64,000 nt of DNA from Colwellia sp. MB3u-45 (GTDB taxonomy: Bacteria; Pseudomonadota; Gammaproteobacteria; Enterobacterales; Alteromonadaceae), in NCBI RefSeq assembly GCF_014077005.1, contig NZ_JACGVC010000049.1:248001-312000 (forward strand). The letters are read 5' to 3'. Within the stretch, counting starts at the first letter, position 1, and each line of letters begins with the position of its first letter. Position numbers and translations under genes: made by a program. Positions 8,794-18,403 of this stretch are shown here, piece by piece. The notes beneath the pieces were generated by a model, which saw only the letters and a program-made list of their open reading frames with translations, was not told the origin of the DNA and made no database searches.

Positions 8794-9582
8794 TTAAGCA
8801 AACAAGCTACTAATACTGCGTATGAGTATACTTTGTTCGGTTGCGATTCTTGGGCCACTAATTAACACCGGCGATAAGGCTTCAACTGGCGCTTGCTTAT
8901 CAAGATGCAGTTCAACATTAGCACTATCACCATCTCGATGCACCGAAATGCCCGTGGTCCAAAGTTGATGTTCTTCATCAGCGTATAAATGCAACAAGGT
9001 CACCGGGACATTAATGCGCTCTATGGTTAACGCCTTGCTATGGTTATTAATCACCGTAATTGGGGTTATTGCGCGATGTGGCCGTTTGTCTATATTATTA
9101 AGCTGAATACGGGCCTCAGTATATTTTGCGTAACATATTTGCCCTTCTCTTGTCGATGGACCAAACCAAGAGTCAGACGGTCGCCAAAAGGGTAAATCAA
9201 GTAAGCATTCACCTTTAGGTAATAATTGAGCCGAGAACCAAATAGGCGTGCTAACGTATAACCGTGATTTCTCACCCGCAAGTAAAGTTAAGGGTGTATC
9301 TGGGCGCGCCACTACGGCTCGGTCTGCTAGTAAAGGTAATATCCGTACGTTTTGAGACGTGCTTTGTTGCAAATATCGGCCGAATTTTGCTTCACCAATA
9401 GCGTAATTTTCATCGCCATTGCCAACAACCATTAGCTCGTTGTTATCAGTATCTGTTTCTAGATTCCAACTGTTCCATTCATTGTCTAAGCGTTTAAGAA
9501 TGATGGCTCTCTCACCCAGTCGCCAGCAGCGTTGTTGTTGAAGGTCAAAAGTAAACTCGCCCCACCATGCATTATTCAGCAT
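8794..9582 (-). CDS. DUF432-like protein, partner of the MscS channel
   Basis: 262 residues with no signal peptide or membrane segment, so probably soluble and beta-rich. The opening 'WWGEFTF', a 'WRLGERAIILKR' strand and a central 'DLPFWRPSDSWFGPSTREG' segment followed by 'KYTEARIQL' match my memory of DUF432, a family of unknown function. The family call is from memory and moderate. The stop lies 13 bases before the proposed GTG start of the MscS gene, so the two are almost certainly cotranscribed, which suggests a regulatory or accessory role for the channel. The start ATG faces a spacer with four 15-bp tandem repeats. Confidence 0.62.
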   Translation of the reverse strand: MLNNAWWGEFTFDLQQQRCWRLGERAIILKRLDNEWNSWNLETDTDNNELMVVGNGDENYAIGEAKFGRYLQQSTSQNVRILPLLADRAVVARPDTPLTLLAGEKSRLYVSTPIWFSAQLLPKGECLLDLPFWRPSDSWFGPSTREGQICYAKYTEARIQLNNIDKRPHRAITPITVINNHSKALTIERINVPVTLLHLYADEEHQLWTTGISVHRDGDSANVELHLDKQAPVEALSPVLISGPRIATEQSILIRSISSLFA

Positions 9583-9613
9583 TTTAATTTTCTCTGTTTT
9601 ATTTGCCTGTTAT

Positions 9614-9673
9614 CTAATTTCAAAGTAGCTAATTTCAAAGTAGCTAATTTCAAAGTAGCTAATTTTAAAGTAC
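9614..9673. repeat. Four tandem 15-bp repeats upstream of the DUF432-like gene
   Basis: The unit is ctaatttcaaagtag, present four times in a row without spacers. The first three copies are identical and the fourth has two changes. They lie between two divergent genes, 31 bases upstream of the DUF432-like ATG. They may be a protein-binding array or simple slippage, and nothing else supports either. Confidence 0.85.
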
Positions 9674-9836
9674 CTAATAGCTTGTGAAACTGTATAAATT
9701 TAGCTTACTTTTCAATTAATAATTTCTTTCCATATTGATAGATTATGCTATCTTAAGTCACTTGTGTATAGACAAAATTCCGCATATATATTGGCGTTTA
9801 CTGCGGTTAATTATCAACCACTTCAAGGAGGGTATC

Positions 9837-10676
9837 ATGACAACATTACACATTATTTTGTCTGATTTGGAAATCACTCATACCATTTTTTCTAAGATAA
9901 GCCTACTGCAAAATAAATTTTCAGCGAATGTTGTTTGGTATTTACATCATCATCAGCGCTTTTTTGATCGCCGTTATTTTTCAAATGAACTCGCCGCAAT
10001 GTCAGGTAACTTACAGGCAAATCATCAAAACCAAATTGACCAAATTGAATTAAAAATTAAGCAGCACTTCCCAAAGAGCAAGGTGCATATCTGTAAAGAA
10101 AAATACTGGTCAAAGCAAGTAAATAACGAGGCTAACACACTAGATCCTATCGTTATTATTCGCTCAAAATCTGGCCTTACCTCGGCTGACAATCAATATA
10201 TTAGTAACAATCAGCATACGGTATTTATATTAAACCAAGAAAAATGGTTATCTGATGGTAAAGCCATCGGGGCAATTGACCCATTTCATGAAGATGACAG
10301 CGACAACAAGTCTGATCGTAAAGTTTATCTCTTTATGCGCCAGTGGTGCACACCCGCAGAGCAAACAGAGGCTTTTTTATTACACGTTATTCACATTCCA
10401 CCTTTGGCGATTGAATACGAAAAAAAAATTGAGGCTTTGCACAAAGAACAAATATATCGTTTCGCTGAACAAGTAAAATGCGCAAAAAAATTGTTAACCT
10501 TTGTTCGTGGTACACCAGAGCATGCTTTGCTCACTTACGTTGACGATAATAAAATAGACGTAATCGTACTCGGCTGTAGAAAGCACAGCTTATTTGACAA
10601 GTGGCTCAATGGTTCAACAATTTCAGCACTTATTAGCCATCAAAATAGTGATATGGTTTTAATCAATACTCCTTAA
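9837..10676 (+). CDS. Universal stress protein (UspA family), single C-terminal domain
   Basis: 279 residues from the ATG at 9837, which has a strong ribosome binding site (AAGGAGG, 6 bases spacing). An upstream in-frame ATG at 9735 lacks this support. The C-terminal part has the Usp ATP-binding signature: 'VIVLGCR', a gap, then 'GSTISALIS' and 'MVLINTP'. The N-terminal half begins like a second Usp fold ('LHIILSDLE') but is divergent, with an unusual 'IVIIRSKSGL' segment, so it may be a degenerate tandem domain. Such proteins bind ATP/AMP and help in stress survival. The gene stands alone between a divergent DUF432-like gene and convergent membrane-protein/tam genes, so its partner is unknown. 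Confidence 0.8.
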   Translation: MTTLHIILSDLEITHTIFSKISLLQNKFSANVVWYLHHHQRFFDRRYFSNELAAMSGNLQANHQNQIDQIELKIKQHFPKSKVHICKEKYWSKQVNNEANTLDPIVIIRSKSGLTSADNQYISNNQHTVFILNQEKWLSDGKAIGAIDPFHEDDSDNKSDRKVYLFMRQWCTPAEQTEAFLLHVIHIPPLAIEYEKKIEALHKEQIYRFAEQVKCAKKLLTFVRGTPEHALLTYVDDNKIDVIVLGCRKHSLFDKWLNGSTISALISHQNSDMVLINTP

Positions 10677-10694
10677 CTAGTTTTGCTGTTTTTG

Positions 10695-10727
10695 ACTGAT
10701 GAATAAAAATTATCGTTATTTATCAGT
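10695..10727. terminator. Hairpin between convergent genes, likely bidirectional terminator
   Basis: ACTGATGAATAA pairs with TTATTTATCAGT around a 9-base loop (one G-T pair), followed by a T-rich stretch. It lies between the convergent universal stress gene and the small membrane protein gene. Confidence 0.5.
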
Positions 10728-10743
10728 TAAATATTTTTATATC

Positions 10744-11235
10744 TTAACTACGCAATATAAAAAATAAATCCCCAAATCCCCACAATAACGTCCCTGTAAT
10801 AAGTAATGAAACCTCAAGAATACCCAGTTGTAATCTAACGGCTTGTAATAATTTTCCGGTTTTTTCTTCAAAGTCATCTTCAATGCTTTGAATTTCGCTT
10901 GCTATATTTTCGCTTGATACCTTGGATTTATGTAATTTTCTTTTAGTGCGAGCCAGTACTATGCGATGATGAAAATTAAGTCGACTAAGTAATAATCGTT
11001 CTTGTATTATCCCACCCAACCCGGACCAAACACCCAGTATCACAATTAAACAACCACTGCGAGAAAGCCATTCTAAACCAGCAAATTGTATTATCGATAA
11101 ATACACTCCAAGCATGGCTGTTAATATCGCCAATGACCAACTGATGAATGGATGACGTTTAGGAATGCTTACAGGTGTGACTATTGCTGTTGATGTTAGC
11201 TGGGTGGAGCCTGTTGAACCTTTTGACATAAACAC
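10744..11235 (-). CDS. Small integral membrane protein, function unknown
   Basis: 163 residues (or 161 from the second Met). Hydrophobic segments fall at about 31-50, 58-80 and 137-158. Between the second and third lies a charged stretch rich in Lys, Arg and Glu (about 85-130) that may form a cytoplasmic helical hairpin. I do not recognise the family. It starts 25 bases downstream of tamB on the same strand, so it may share the tam transcript, but no functional link is visible. Confidence 0.7.
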   Translation of the reverse strand: MFMSKGSTGSTQLTSTAIVTPVSIPKRHPFISWSLAILTAMLGVYLSIIQFAGLEWLSRSGCLIVILGVWSGLGGIIQERLLLSRLNFHHRIVLARTKRKLHKSKVSSENIASEIQSIEDDFEEKTGKLLQAVRLQLGILEVSLLITGTLLWGFGDLFFILRS

Positions 11236-11260
11236 CTTCTTTTTAATTTAATTGCCAGTA

Positions 11261-14200
11261 CTAATTTTTGTCTTTGTCTTTGTCTTTGTCTTTGTCTTTA
11301 GTGGATGAAAACTGCTTTTTATAGTTGATGTTAGCACTTATTTCATCGCCACTAATGGCTTCAAACGATATATTCGGCGATAGCTTGTATTCAATATTCC
11401 ACCCCGCCTGAACGCTACTGTCAGAGTCAATACTGGTGCCGTACCCTACATTTAAGCGGTCATTAATTTTTGCGGCAATATCAACACGCGTGCTATTTCC
11501 GTTATTAGCACTTTTACTGGTAAAAGCCACATCTTTGAGGCCCAGTTGCTCACCAATTTTTTGCACTAATTTGTTGGCACTCTCTACTCCTAAACTAATG
11601 GCGGCACTGGTCAGTGCATTGCCCTCTTGCTGTGATAAAGAATCTAATTTTCGGCCAGTGATCAGTAATGACAATACATTTTCATCCGCCATTGTTGGCT
11701 CTGAAAATAATGTTAAACGAGGGTTATGTATTGTTCCATCAGCAATAATCCCAACCTTGATATCATCAACTATACGAACCGCTCGAAACTGAATGCTTGG
11801 ATTTGCTGCCGTACCCAGAAACAATAATTGCCCCTGTTCAATAGTTAATGTTTGCTTGTAGGCTTCAAATTTACCCTCTTTTAAATCTAAGCGACCATTA
11901 AGAGTCAAAGGTTGGCCGGTAATAAGTGATGAAGATAAATTACCCTGTATTTCGCTTGATAAACCAAAACCACTGATTTTAACATTGTCTCCTGCTGATA
12001 GCGTTAGCGAGATATTATAGTCAAGTGCTGGGTCTTTTTCGGCTAGGTTTTTTTCGTCAACAATAACTTGGTCTTCTGAAACACTAATGGCAGGTTTTGG
12101 CAAAGACGCTATTTTGATATCAGCTTGGTCAACAATTAAGTTACCGTCTACAGTTAAGTGCTTGTCTTGATAATTTGCCTTTAACATGGGCGAAACAATT
12201 AATTTATTATCGTTATTATTGACCAAGGTAACTTGTTGACCTTCAATCGTTAGATTTGCTTTTATCGGCATTGATAGCTTTGCTTGCCCTGCTATTGTTA
12301 GTGATCCCTGCGGATTTTGTAATTCGCCTAATAATATAACACGGTCTTGTTGACTACTTAATTTTACTTTGCTGTTACGAATATCTAAGCCATATTCATC
12401 AATAACTAAATGTTCAATGCCAAGCGAACCCTCGCCTGTAAATATTGGCTCACGCCAAGTACCTGCTAAGGTAAAGTTTTGCACTAGATTACCTTCGATT
12501 TTATCGATACGTTTTTGCCACTGCTTAAGCCATTCAAATTGCTGTAAATTAACTGACAAGTCACCAGAAAGGCGAGCTGAATCAATCAGCGGCCAGTCAC
12601 TGTTAAACTGGGCCGTTATTTCATCTTCGCCAGATAATTGTATGTTCAAACCAGTAGATATTTTATCTTTTTGCCATTTACCCTGCAGTTTTAAAAGCGC
12701 TACTGTTAATAAATGCTTTGATAGCTGTGTGTCAGCTGGGCTGCTTTCATCTGGAACGCTCAAGGTAATATCAGTTTGTGCTAAGTCAAAATCGACGGTA
12801 AAGTCAGGCGTAATCGATAACAACATCTGACCTGTAGGCATCGAAATTTCAGCTGGCCACTCGGGTAATTGTAACTGGGTATTTATTGTCTGCCATTGCG
12901 TGGTGATTGCGATAGTATTTTGCTGCTGCTGGCTAAGTATCGTCAGTTCTTGTCCGTGTATTTGAACGTCAGATGACTGCCATTTAAAGCTTGGTATCGT
13001 TACATTGGCCGAAATTCCTGCCAATTGCTGACCTTTACCTGATAACGCTAACTGACCTGTCACCCTACCTTGAACTTCTTGCGGGTATTTTGATGGCTGA
13101 GCGAGTAGTGTGGACTGCCAATGCTTCACCTGCTGGAAAATTGGTGACATTGACCATTGTTCGAAAGTTAAATTAGCTGTCCACTGCTCTACTTGCTTAT
13201 CCGCATTGATACAAAGTTTGCCACTGCCGCTAAGACATAGATTTTTTATTCGTTGATTTTCAGCACTTAATTGTAATTGCTCTGTGGTTAAAACCAGTGC
13301 TTGTTGTTGGTTTTCGGCCTTAAAGTCAAGGTTATTGATCTGCCATATAGCCTTTGATATATCACTACTGATGCTAAACGGTTTTGTATCTTGTTGCAGT
13401 AATTGACCATCAAAACTTAATTTAACAGCTGTGTTTTCAGCTAATGTAGCGCTAATGAGCATTTTATGATCAGCGGGTAAACCAGAGATTTTCAATGAAG
13501 GTTGTTCAAGGCTAAACTCATTAATATTAAGTGCGTCGGCCTTAACATCGCCCTGCCAGCCTTCGCTAAAATCTAACGCCCAATGAATTTTTTTACCGTC
13601 AAACTTTGCCAGCGCAAGTTTATCTATCTTGCCTTGACTAGAAATAAACCATTGAGACTGTTGTTGTTCTAACTGCCAACTGGCATTGACATTAGCCAAC
13701 TCAAAGACATTGTTTAATGCTAACGAGCGACCATTAAGCTGACCTTTTAGCGAAAAGTTTTCAGAGGTCGGATTATCAACATTAAACTCACCTTGTATTG
13801 TTGCCGTTAAATTACCCAAGGTTAACTTGTTACTTTTAACCGTAGCAATACCTTGTTTAATGGCCAAATCAAGGCTCGCTAGCACTGGCCATGATTGCTT
13901 TATCGCAGGGGTGCTTTGGTCAATCGCCTCGGGCAGTGCTTGGCGCAAGGTTGTGGCGATTTGCGCGGCATTAAGCTCATTTTTTAATAACAAAGAGACG
14001 GCTGAACTCGCACGCCAATCTACTACATTAGCTAGCTCGGTATTAATGGTTAACTGTATGTCTTTAAACTCTTGCCATCTTGCCTGTATTTGTAATTTAG
14101 CGCTCAACTTTGGCCAATTAAGTTCAAAGTTTGCTTTGGTTTTTTCGAGATCAATAGCTTGACTGGCCAACTCAACTTGTTGTTTATCAGCTATTAATAT

Positions 14201-15055
14201 GCCACGTTTTAAAAATAAGCCTTGGTTATAAAACCAATCGCTAGTCACTAGCATTTGATTAGGTGATTGCAACTGTAAAGTTAATTGTGATGAGTCACTG
14301 ATATTGCCTTTAGATTTTACATTTCCTGAAATTTTGGCCCCCTGCACCTCAACCGCTAACTGATGCGGCCACTTTTTTCGCATGTCAAGATAACCAGATA
14401 CCGCTATCTTGTGTTCGTCAAATGTAAGCTTTAACGCACCAACGCTTGCTTTGCTACGCGCGAAGGCTAATTTTTTTAATACTAGGTCGCTAACATTGTA
14501 CTCCGTACTAGCTGAAGCTGTGTTTGCTGAATGGGCTCTTTGTGAAGGTATGCTTGTTGCGGGGTCACTGTTTTTCGCTGGCGTTATTTTAGCGGTCATT
14601 GCCTGATAGCTAATGCTAGCCATAGTCACTTGCTTCACTTTGAGCGCAATAGGTAATGTCACTGTCGCTAGCTTGGGTAATGCCTCTGGCGAAGAGGCGG
14701 TTTTTTCATCGTTAACACTCGATACCGCTAAGGTACTTAAAGCAATGCTATCGCACGAGAGCAAACGGTCAATCAAGTGCAACCATTGGCAGTCAACCGA
14801 TAACTCGGTCATCTGTACTTTGGTGCCCTCTTGTTGCCATTCAAGCTCGGCTAGCTTTATGCGCGTATTTAATGTGCCACTGATTTTACCTAAACGTAGT
14901 TCCTGTGGTTGCAGTTGGGCAATGCGCGCAGCTAACCACTGCAAACCTGATTCTGTCGTATACAGCCATGAGAGCATTAACAGCGTGATAACCATTAAGC
15001 CAGTAGTAATTAGGCTAAACCACTTTAACAGCGCTTTCTTTTTGAAGTAACTCAT
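11261..15055 (-). CDS. tamB: Translocation and assembly module subunit TamB
   Basis: 1264 residues, matching the size of TamB proteins. A single N-terminal membrane anchor (about 13-30) is followed by a very long beta-rich periplasmic region. The C-terminal DUF490/TamB domain is recognisable from 'LNGRLDLKEGKFEAY', 'IQFRAVRIVDDIKVGI', 'LTLFSEPTMADENVLSLL' and 'INDRLNVGYG'. TamB spans the periplasm and works with the TamA barrel in outer-membrane protein and lipid transport. Its ATG overlaps the tamA stop (ATGA), indicating translational coupling. The C-terminus ends in five Lys-Asp pairs encoded by a hexanucleotide repeat, an odd tail beyond the conserved domain. Confidence 0.95.
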   Translation of the reverse strand: MSYFKKKALLKWFSLITTGLMVITLLMLSWLYTTESGLQWLAARIAQLQPQELRLGKISGTLNTRIKLAELEWQQEGTKVQMTELSVDCQWLHLIDRLLSCDSIALSTLAVSSVNDEKTASSPEALPKLATVTLPIALKVKQVTMASISYQAMTAKITPAKNSDPATSIPSQRAHSANTASASTEYNVSDLVLKKLAFARSKASVGALKLTFDEHKIAVSGYLDMRKKWPHQLAVEVQGAKISGNVKSKGNISDSSQLTLQLQSPNQMLVTSDWFYNQGLFLKRGILIADKQQVELASQAIDLEKTKANFELNWPKLSAKLQIQARWQEFKDIQLTINTELANVVDWRASSAVSLLLKNELNAAQIATTLRQALPEAIDQSTPAIKQSWPVLASLDLAIKQGIATVKSNKLTLGNLTATIQGEFNVDNPTSENFSLKGQLNGRSLALNNVFELANVNASWQLEQQQSQWFISSQGKIDKLALAKFDGKKIHWALDFSEGWQGDVKADALNINEFSLEQPSLKISGLPADHKMLISATLAENTAVKLSFDGQLLQQDTKPFSISSDISKAIWQINNLDFKAENQQQALVLTTEQLQLSAENQRIKNLCLSGSGKLCINADKQVEQWTANLTFEQWSMSPIFQQVKHWQSTLLAQPSKYPQEVQGRVTGQLALSGKGQQLAGISANVTIPSFKWQSSDVQIHGQELTILSQQQQNTIAITTQWQTINTQLQLPEWPAEISMPTGQMLLSITPDFTVDFDLAQTDITLSVPDESSPADTQLSKHLLTVALLKLQGKWQKDKISTGLNIQLSGEDEITAQFNSDWPLIDSARLSGDLSVNLQQFEWLKQWQKRIDKIEGNLVQNFTLAGTWREPIFTGEGSLGIEHLVIDEYGLDIRNSKVKLSSQQDRVILLGELQNPQGSLTIAGQAKLSMPIKANLTIEGQQVTLVNNNDNKLIVSPMLKANYQDKHLTVDGNLIVDQADIKIASLPKPAISVSEDQVIVDEKNLAEKDPALDYNISLTLSAGDNVKISGFGLSSEIQGNLSSSLITGQPLTLNGRLDLKEGKFEAYKQTLTIEQGQLLFLGTAANPSIQFRAVRIVDDIKVGIIADGTIHNPRLTLFSEPTMADENVLSLLITGRKLDSLSQQEGNALTSAAISLGVESANKLVQKIGEQLGLKDVAFTSKSANNGNSTRVDIAAKINDRLNVGYGTSIDSDSSVQAGWNIEYKLSPNISFEAISGDEISANINYKKQFSSTKDKDKDKDKDKN
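11270..11299. repeat. GTCTTT hexanucleotide repeat (5 units) in the tamB 3' end
   Basis: Five perfect GTCTTT units on the plus strand encode the terminal Lys-Asp repeats of TamB on the minus strand. Unit gain or loss preserves the frame, so tail length could vary between strains. Confidence 0.88.
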
Positions 15056-16908
15056 AAATCTGGCCCTATGGTGATATGAAAACGCCAGCCTTTATTACCA
15101 TCAAGTGCTTTAGCAATATCGAGTCGAATAGCGCCAATCGGTGTTACCCACCTTAGCCCAGTGCCGATTGATTTATATATTTTCCAATCCCGCCAATCAT
15201 TAAAGGCATTGCCTTGATCGGTAAATACCGCCCAACGAAAGTCGTCATTAAATAAGTAATCGACCTCAAGACTTGACGATACAACATGCTTACCACCTAG
15301 TGAGACGTTATTCTCCACAGGCGACAAACTTTGATGTTTATAACCTCTGACTGAAACATCACCGCCGGCAAAAAATCGATAGTTTGATGGCATAGAGCGA
15401 TTAAAATCATCGGTATCCATCCACGTAGTGCCCAAACGTGCACGTAACAATAATCGCCAGTTATTATTGAGTGACCAAATACGTTTTACTTTTTGGTCCG
15501 TTTGTAAAAATTTTATATCGGGATCGCTAAATTGCTCACCACTAAAACGAAATATACTTTGCCAACGCCAACCTGCTATAGCGGAAAAGGGATCGGTAAC
15601 ACTGTAATAATTGAGTTGCCATGAAGGTACAATATATTGCAAACTACGATTCACGTTAGCATCTGATTCTAACAGCTCTTGTGCCATGGCAATTGACCAT
15701 TGACTAGACCAATTTTCATTGATTTTATTGGCCAGCACAGACTCTAAGGTGAAAATTTTACTGCGACCTATTTCCTCATTTTTAATCTGATAACTGACTA
15801 GGTTTATCCATTGACTGTTGGCTGTATCTAACGGTATTTGGTATTGAAACGTTGCGTGTATATCAGCAATATCGAGCTTTACTTTATTAAAATCTATCGC
15901 GGTAATATATTGATGAGCGCTACTATTTACTCGTCGATTTCTCCAACTTACCCCTAGTTTTCCTCCGCTGTCAGTGCCATAGCCTAACAAAGTTTTAAGT
16001 TCATATTTGTCAGTATCCAATATTGAAAGGCTAACATCGACCGTTTTTGTCAGATGGTCAACTGACTGTTCAACCACCACTGATTTAAAAAAACCAGAGC
16101 GATTTAAGGCCTGCTGACTGGCAATAATGTCGAGTTGACTATAATTGTCACCAGAGCGAATGGTTGAATAACGATTGATTAAATCATGGGATAAAACTGT
16201 GCCCTCAATCGTCACTTTGTTAATGCTATAGCGAGCGCCACAGTTGAACACCCAATGCACATCGGCTTGAAACTGAGCCACATCAACATTTAACACACTA
16301 GATGAAAAAGTGGCGTTTAATAAACCTAACTCTTGTGCTTCGCGTTGCAACGAGGCTTTAAACTGGCTGTAATCGCCATGATTAATAATTTTGCCTTGGG
16401 TAAAGGGATGTTTAGCAATAAGTTGGGGGATTTCCTTAATTTCATTCTCGCAGTTGAGCACAATATTGGTGTTGTGCCACCGCACAGGAGTCTGTAAATC
16501 AATGGTGAGTATTTTACCTTGTTTATCGTCAGCCAAGGTTAACACAGGCTGGTAATAGCCCAATGCCTGCAACGCGCTGCGGGCTTTAGTTAAAATATAA
16601 TTGTCTGATTGTGGAAAACCCAGCAGTGACAATGGAATGGTATTTTCGTTACTGCTCAAATTACGTAAGATATTGGTTTTGAATGCGCTTTCAACACCTA
16701 TAATATTGAGATGGGTACCGACATTATCACCAGGCTCTGCTGATTGCACTGCAAAGGCATTTGCTAACATTAAAACAGCCATTAATGTATAGAGTAGTCG
16801 ATTGCGGTAAGGGGAATTCACTTGTTTCAATATTCTTCCATGGTTAATTGACTGATAAAAATCTAACATCAGCATAATAATTATGACGACTTTGTTGCAG
16901 GAGATCAT
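15052..16908 (-). CDS. tamA: Translocation and assembly module outer-membrane subunit TamA
   Basis: 618 residues from the first ATG. A GTG at 16821 would give 589 residues, nearer the usual TamA size, with a clean signal peptide (NRLLYTLMAVLMLANAFAV); I consider it a strong alternative. The mature protein has POTRA-type domains ('YSINKVTIEG', 'YSQLDIIASQQALNRSGFF') and a C-terminal Omp85 barrel with 'YRFFAGGDVSVRGYK', the family's RGY motif, and 'GAIRLDIAKALD'. TamA inserts in the outer membrane and partners with TamB. The stop overlaps the tamB start by four bases. Confidence 0.94.
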   Translation of the reverse strand: MISCNKVVIIIMLMLDFYQSINHGRILKQVNSPYRNRLLYTLMAVLMLANAFAVQSAEPGDNVGTHLNIIGVESAFKTNILRNLSSNENTIPLSLLGFPQSDNYILTKARSALQALGYYQPVLTLADDKQGKILTIDLQTPVRWHNTNIVLNCENEIKEIPQLIAKHPFTQGKIINHGDYSQFKASLQREAQELGLLNATFSSSVLNVDVAQFQADVHWVFNCGARYSINKVTIEGTVLSHDLINRYSTIRSGDNYSQLDIIASQQALNRSGFFKSVVVEQSVDHLTKTVDVSLSILDTDKYELKTLLGYGTDSGGKLGVSWRNRRVNSSAHQYITAIDFNKVKLDIADIHATFQYQIPLDTANSQWINLVSYQIKNEEIGRSKIFTLESVLANKINENWSSQWSIAMAQELLESDANVNRSLQYIVPSWQLNYYSVTDPFSAIAGWRWQSIFRFSGEQFSDPDIKFLQTDQKVKRIWSLNNNWRLLLRARLGTTWMDTDDFNRSMPSNYRFFAGGDVSVRGYKHQSLSPVENNVSLGGKHVVSSSLEVDYLFNDDFRWAVFTDQGNAFNDWRDWKIYKSIGTGLRWVTPIGAIRLDIAKALDGNKGWRFHITIGPDL

Positions 16909-17177
16909 TAAATAAATATTATTTACAATAAATTATCCGAATACATCGCGGTGGTAAATTAAATGCGTTTAAACTCATGCTTTAATTGAAACTTCAACTA
17001 AGGGTTAAATTAAGGCTTAAACCAAGGCATTAACTAAGACATTGGCTAAGATTTTATTGACTGGATTTTTAACCTTGTTTTACCCTGCTTTATGCAATAT
17101 TTATAATGCGTAGCTCTACTTGCAAGCTTATTAACTTACCATAAACCCGATGATTGAAAAGGATACTAGTTCTGCAT

Positions 17178-18332
17178 ATGGACCCATTGTTACCGCAAGC
17201 GGTTGGCGCCATTTTCTTTATATTATTGTTAGGGTTTATCTTGAGTTTTTTTCGACAGCCTCATGTGGTGGCCTATTTAATTGCTGGCATTGTTATCGGA
17301 CCTTGGGGCTTTGGTTTAATTACCGACAGTGAAAGTATTTCACGCTTAGGTACGGCGGGTGTGGTTTTGCTACTATTTTTTGTTGGTATGGAAACCGATA
17401 TCCATAAATTAGTCAGCAACTGGAAGTTAATTATTTTCGGCACCCTAATGCAAATTGTACTAAGTGTTGGCTGTATTTGGCTTTTAGGGCTTTGGTTTGA
17501 CTGGAGCATTGCAAGAATTGTGTTAATTGGCTTTGTTATTAGTCTCAGTAGCACCGCCATAGTGATAAAGCTATTGCAAGACAACTCCATGCTATCGTCG
17601 AACCTAGGACAAAGCGTTTTAGGCATCCTGCTCGCGCAAGACTTAGCCATTATTCCGATGCTAATTATTATCGGCTTACTCGGTGCAGGAAATATCGACA
17701 ATGTACAGCTAGTCAAGCAAAGCGCTGGCACTATTCTGGCGATAGCCTTGTTCAGTTTTATTTTCAGCCGTAAACAAGTGCATTTACCCCTATCAAAATG
17801 GTTAAAAGACGACCGTGAGTTGCAACTGTTTGCCGCGTTAGGTATTTGTTTTGGCCTGGCTATGTTGACTGCATGGTTTGAATTATCAACTGCTTTAGGG
17901 GCTTTTATTGCTGGTATGTTAGTAGGTGTTGCTAAAGAAACGCTTTGGGTTCATCGCACCCTAGATTCTTTCAGAGTGTTATTTGTTGCGCTTTTTTTTG
18001 TTTCTATTGGCATGCTGCTTGATATTAGCTTTTTGATAACACATTGGCTGCAAGCTACTATTTTAGTGATAGCGGCATTAATTACTAATGTTTTTATTAA
18101 TGCGGTTATTTTAAAACTCTCAAAATATAGCTGGAAGGAAAGTTTATATGCTGGGGTACTATTGTCACAAATTGGTGAATTCAGTTTTATCTTGGCCGCG
18201 GTGGGTCATCAGGCGAATATTATTAATGGATACGGTTACCAATTAGCCTTGTGTGTTATATCGCTGTCATTACTCACTAGTCCTATTTGGATTGGTATGA
18301 GCAAAAAATGGCTCAAATTTGCTCATACTTAG
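17178..18332 (+). CDS. CPA2-family cation:proton antiporter (membrane domain only)
   Basis: About 384 residues with a dozen hydrophobic segments. The transporter fold of Kef/CPA2 proteins is clear: 'VAYLIAGIVIGPWGFGL', 'LLLFFVGMETD', 'ISLSSTAIVIKLLQD', 'LLAQDLAIIPML', 'STALGAFIAGMLVG' and 'LSQIGEFSFILA'. It lacks the C-terminal TrkA-N domain of KefB/KefC. It probably exchanges Na+ or K+ for H+; the ion cannot be told. The ATG at 17178 leaves a normal N-terminus. A TTG at 17154 would add eight residues, and neither has a well-placed ribosome binding site. Confidence 0.87.
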   Translation: MDPLLPQAVGAIFFILLLGFILSFFRQPHVVAYLIAGIVIGPWGFGLITDSESISRLGTAGVVLLLFFVGMETDIHKLVSNWKLIIFGTLMQIVLSVGCIWLLGLWFDWSIARIVLIGFVISLSSTAIVIKLLQDNSMLSSNLGQSVLGILLAQDLAIIPMLIIIGLLGAGNIDNVQLVKQSAGTILAIALFSFIFSRKQVHLPLSKWLKDDRELQLFAALGICFGLAMLTAWFELSTALGAFIAGMLVGVAKETLWVHRTLDSFRVLFVALFFVSIGMLLDISFLITHWLQATILVIAALITNVFINAVILKLSKYSWKESLYAGVLLSQIGEFSFILAAVGHQANIINGYGYQLALCVISLSLLTSPIWIGMSKKWLKFAHT

Positions 18333-18403
18333 ATAAAGTTCGCGTTAATATTCGATAAAGATTAGCTCTTGGGGGATTAAATAATAGCTAGATAACAGCA
18401 GGG

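Noticed and set aside
9614-9673. Possible CRISPR array
   Set aside because: Units are 15 bp and directly abutting with no spacers, and no cas genes are present.
9735-9836. Longer start for the universal stress gene at 9735
   Set aside because: The ATG at 9837 has a strong AAGGAGG site; the extra residues are not Usp-like.
11436-15050. Several plus-strand frames of 60-150 codons opposite tamB
   Set aside because: They mirror the long coding strand of tamB, have no ribosome binding sites and show no known motifs.
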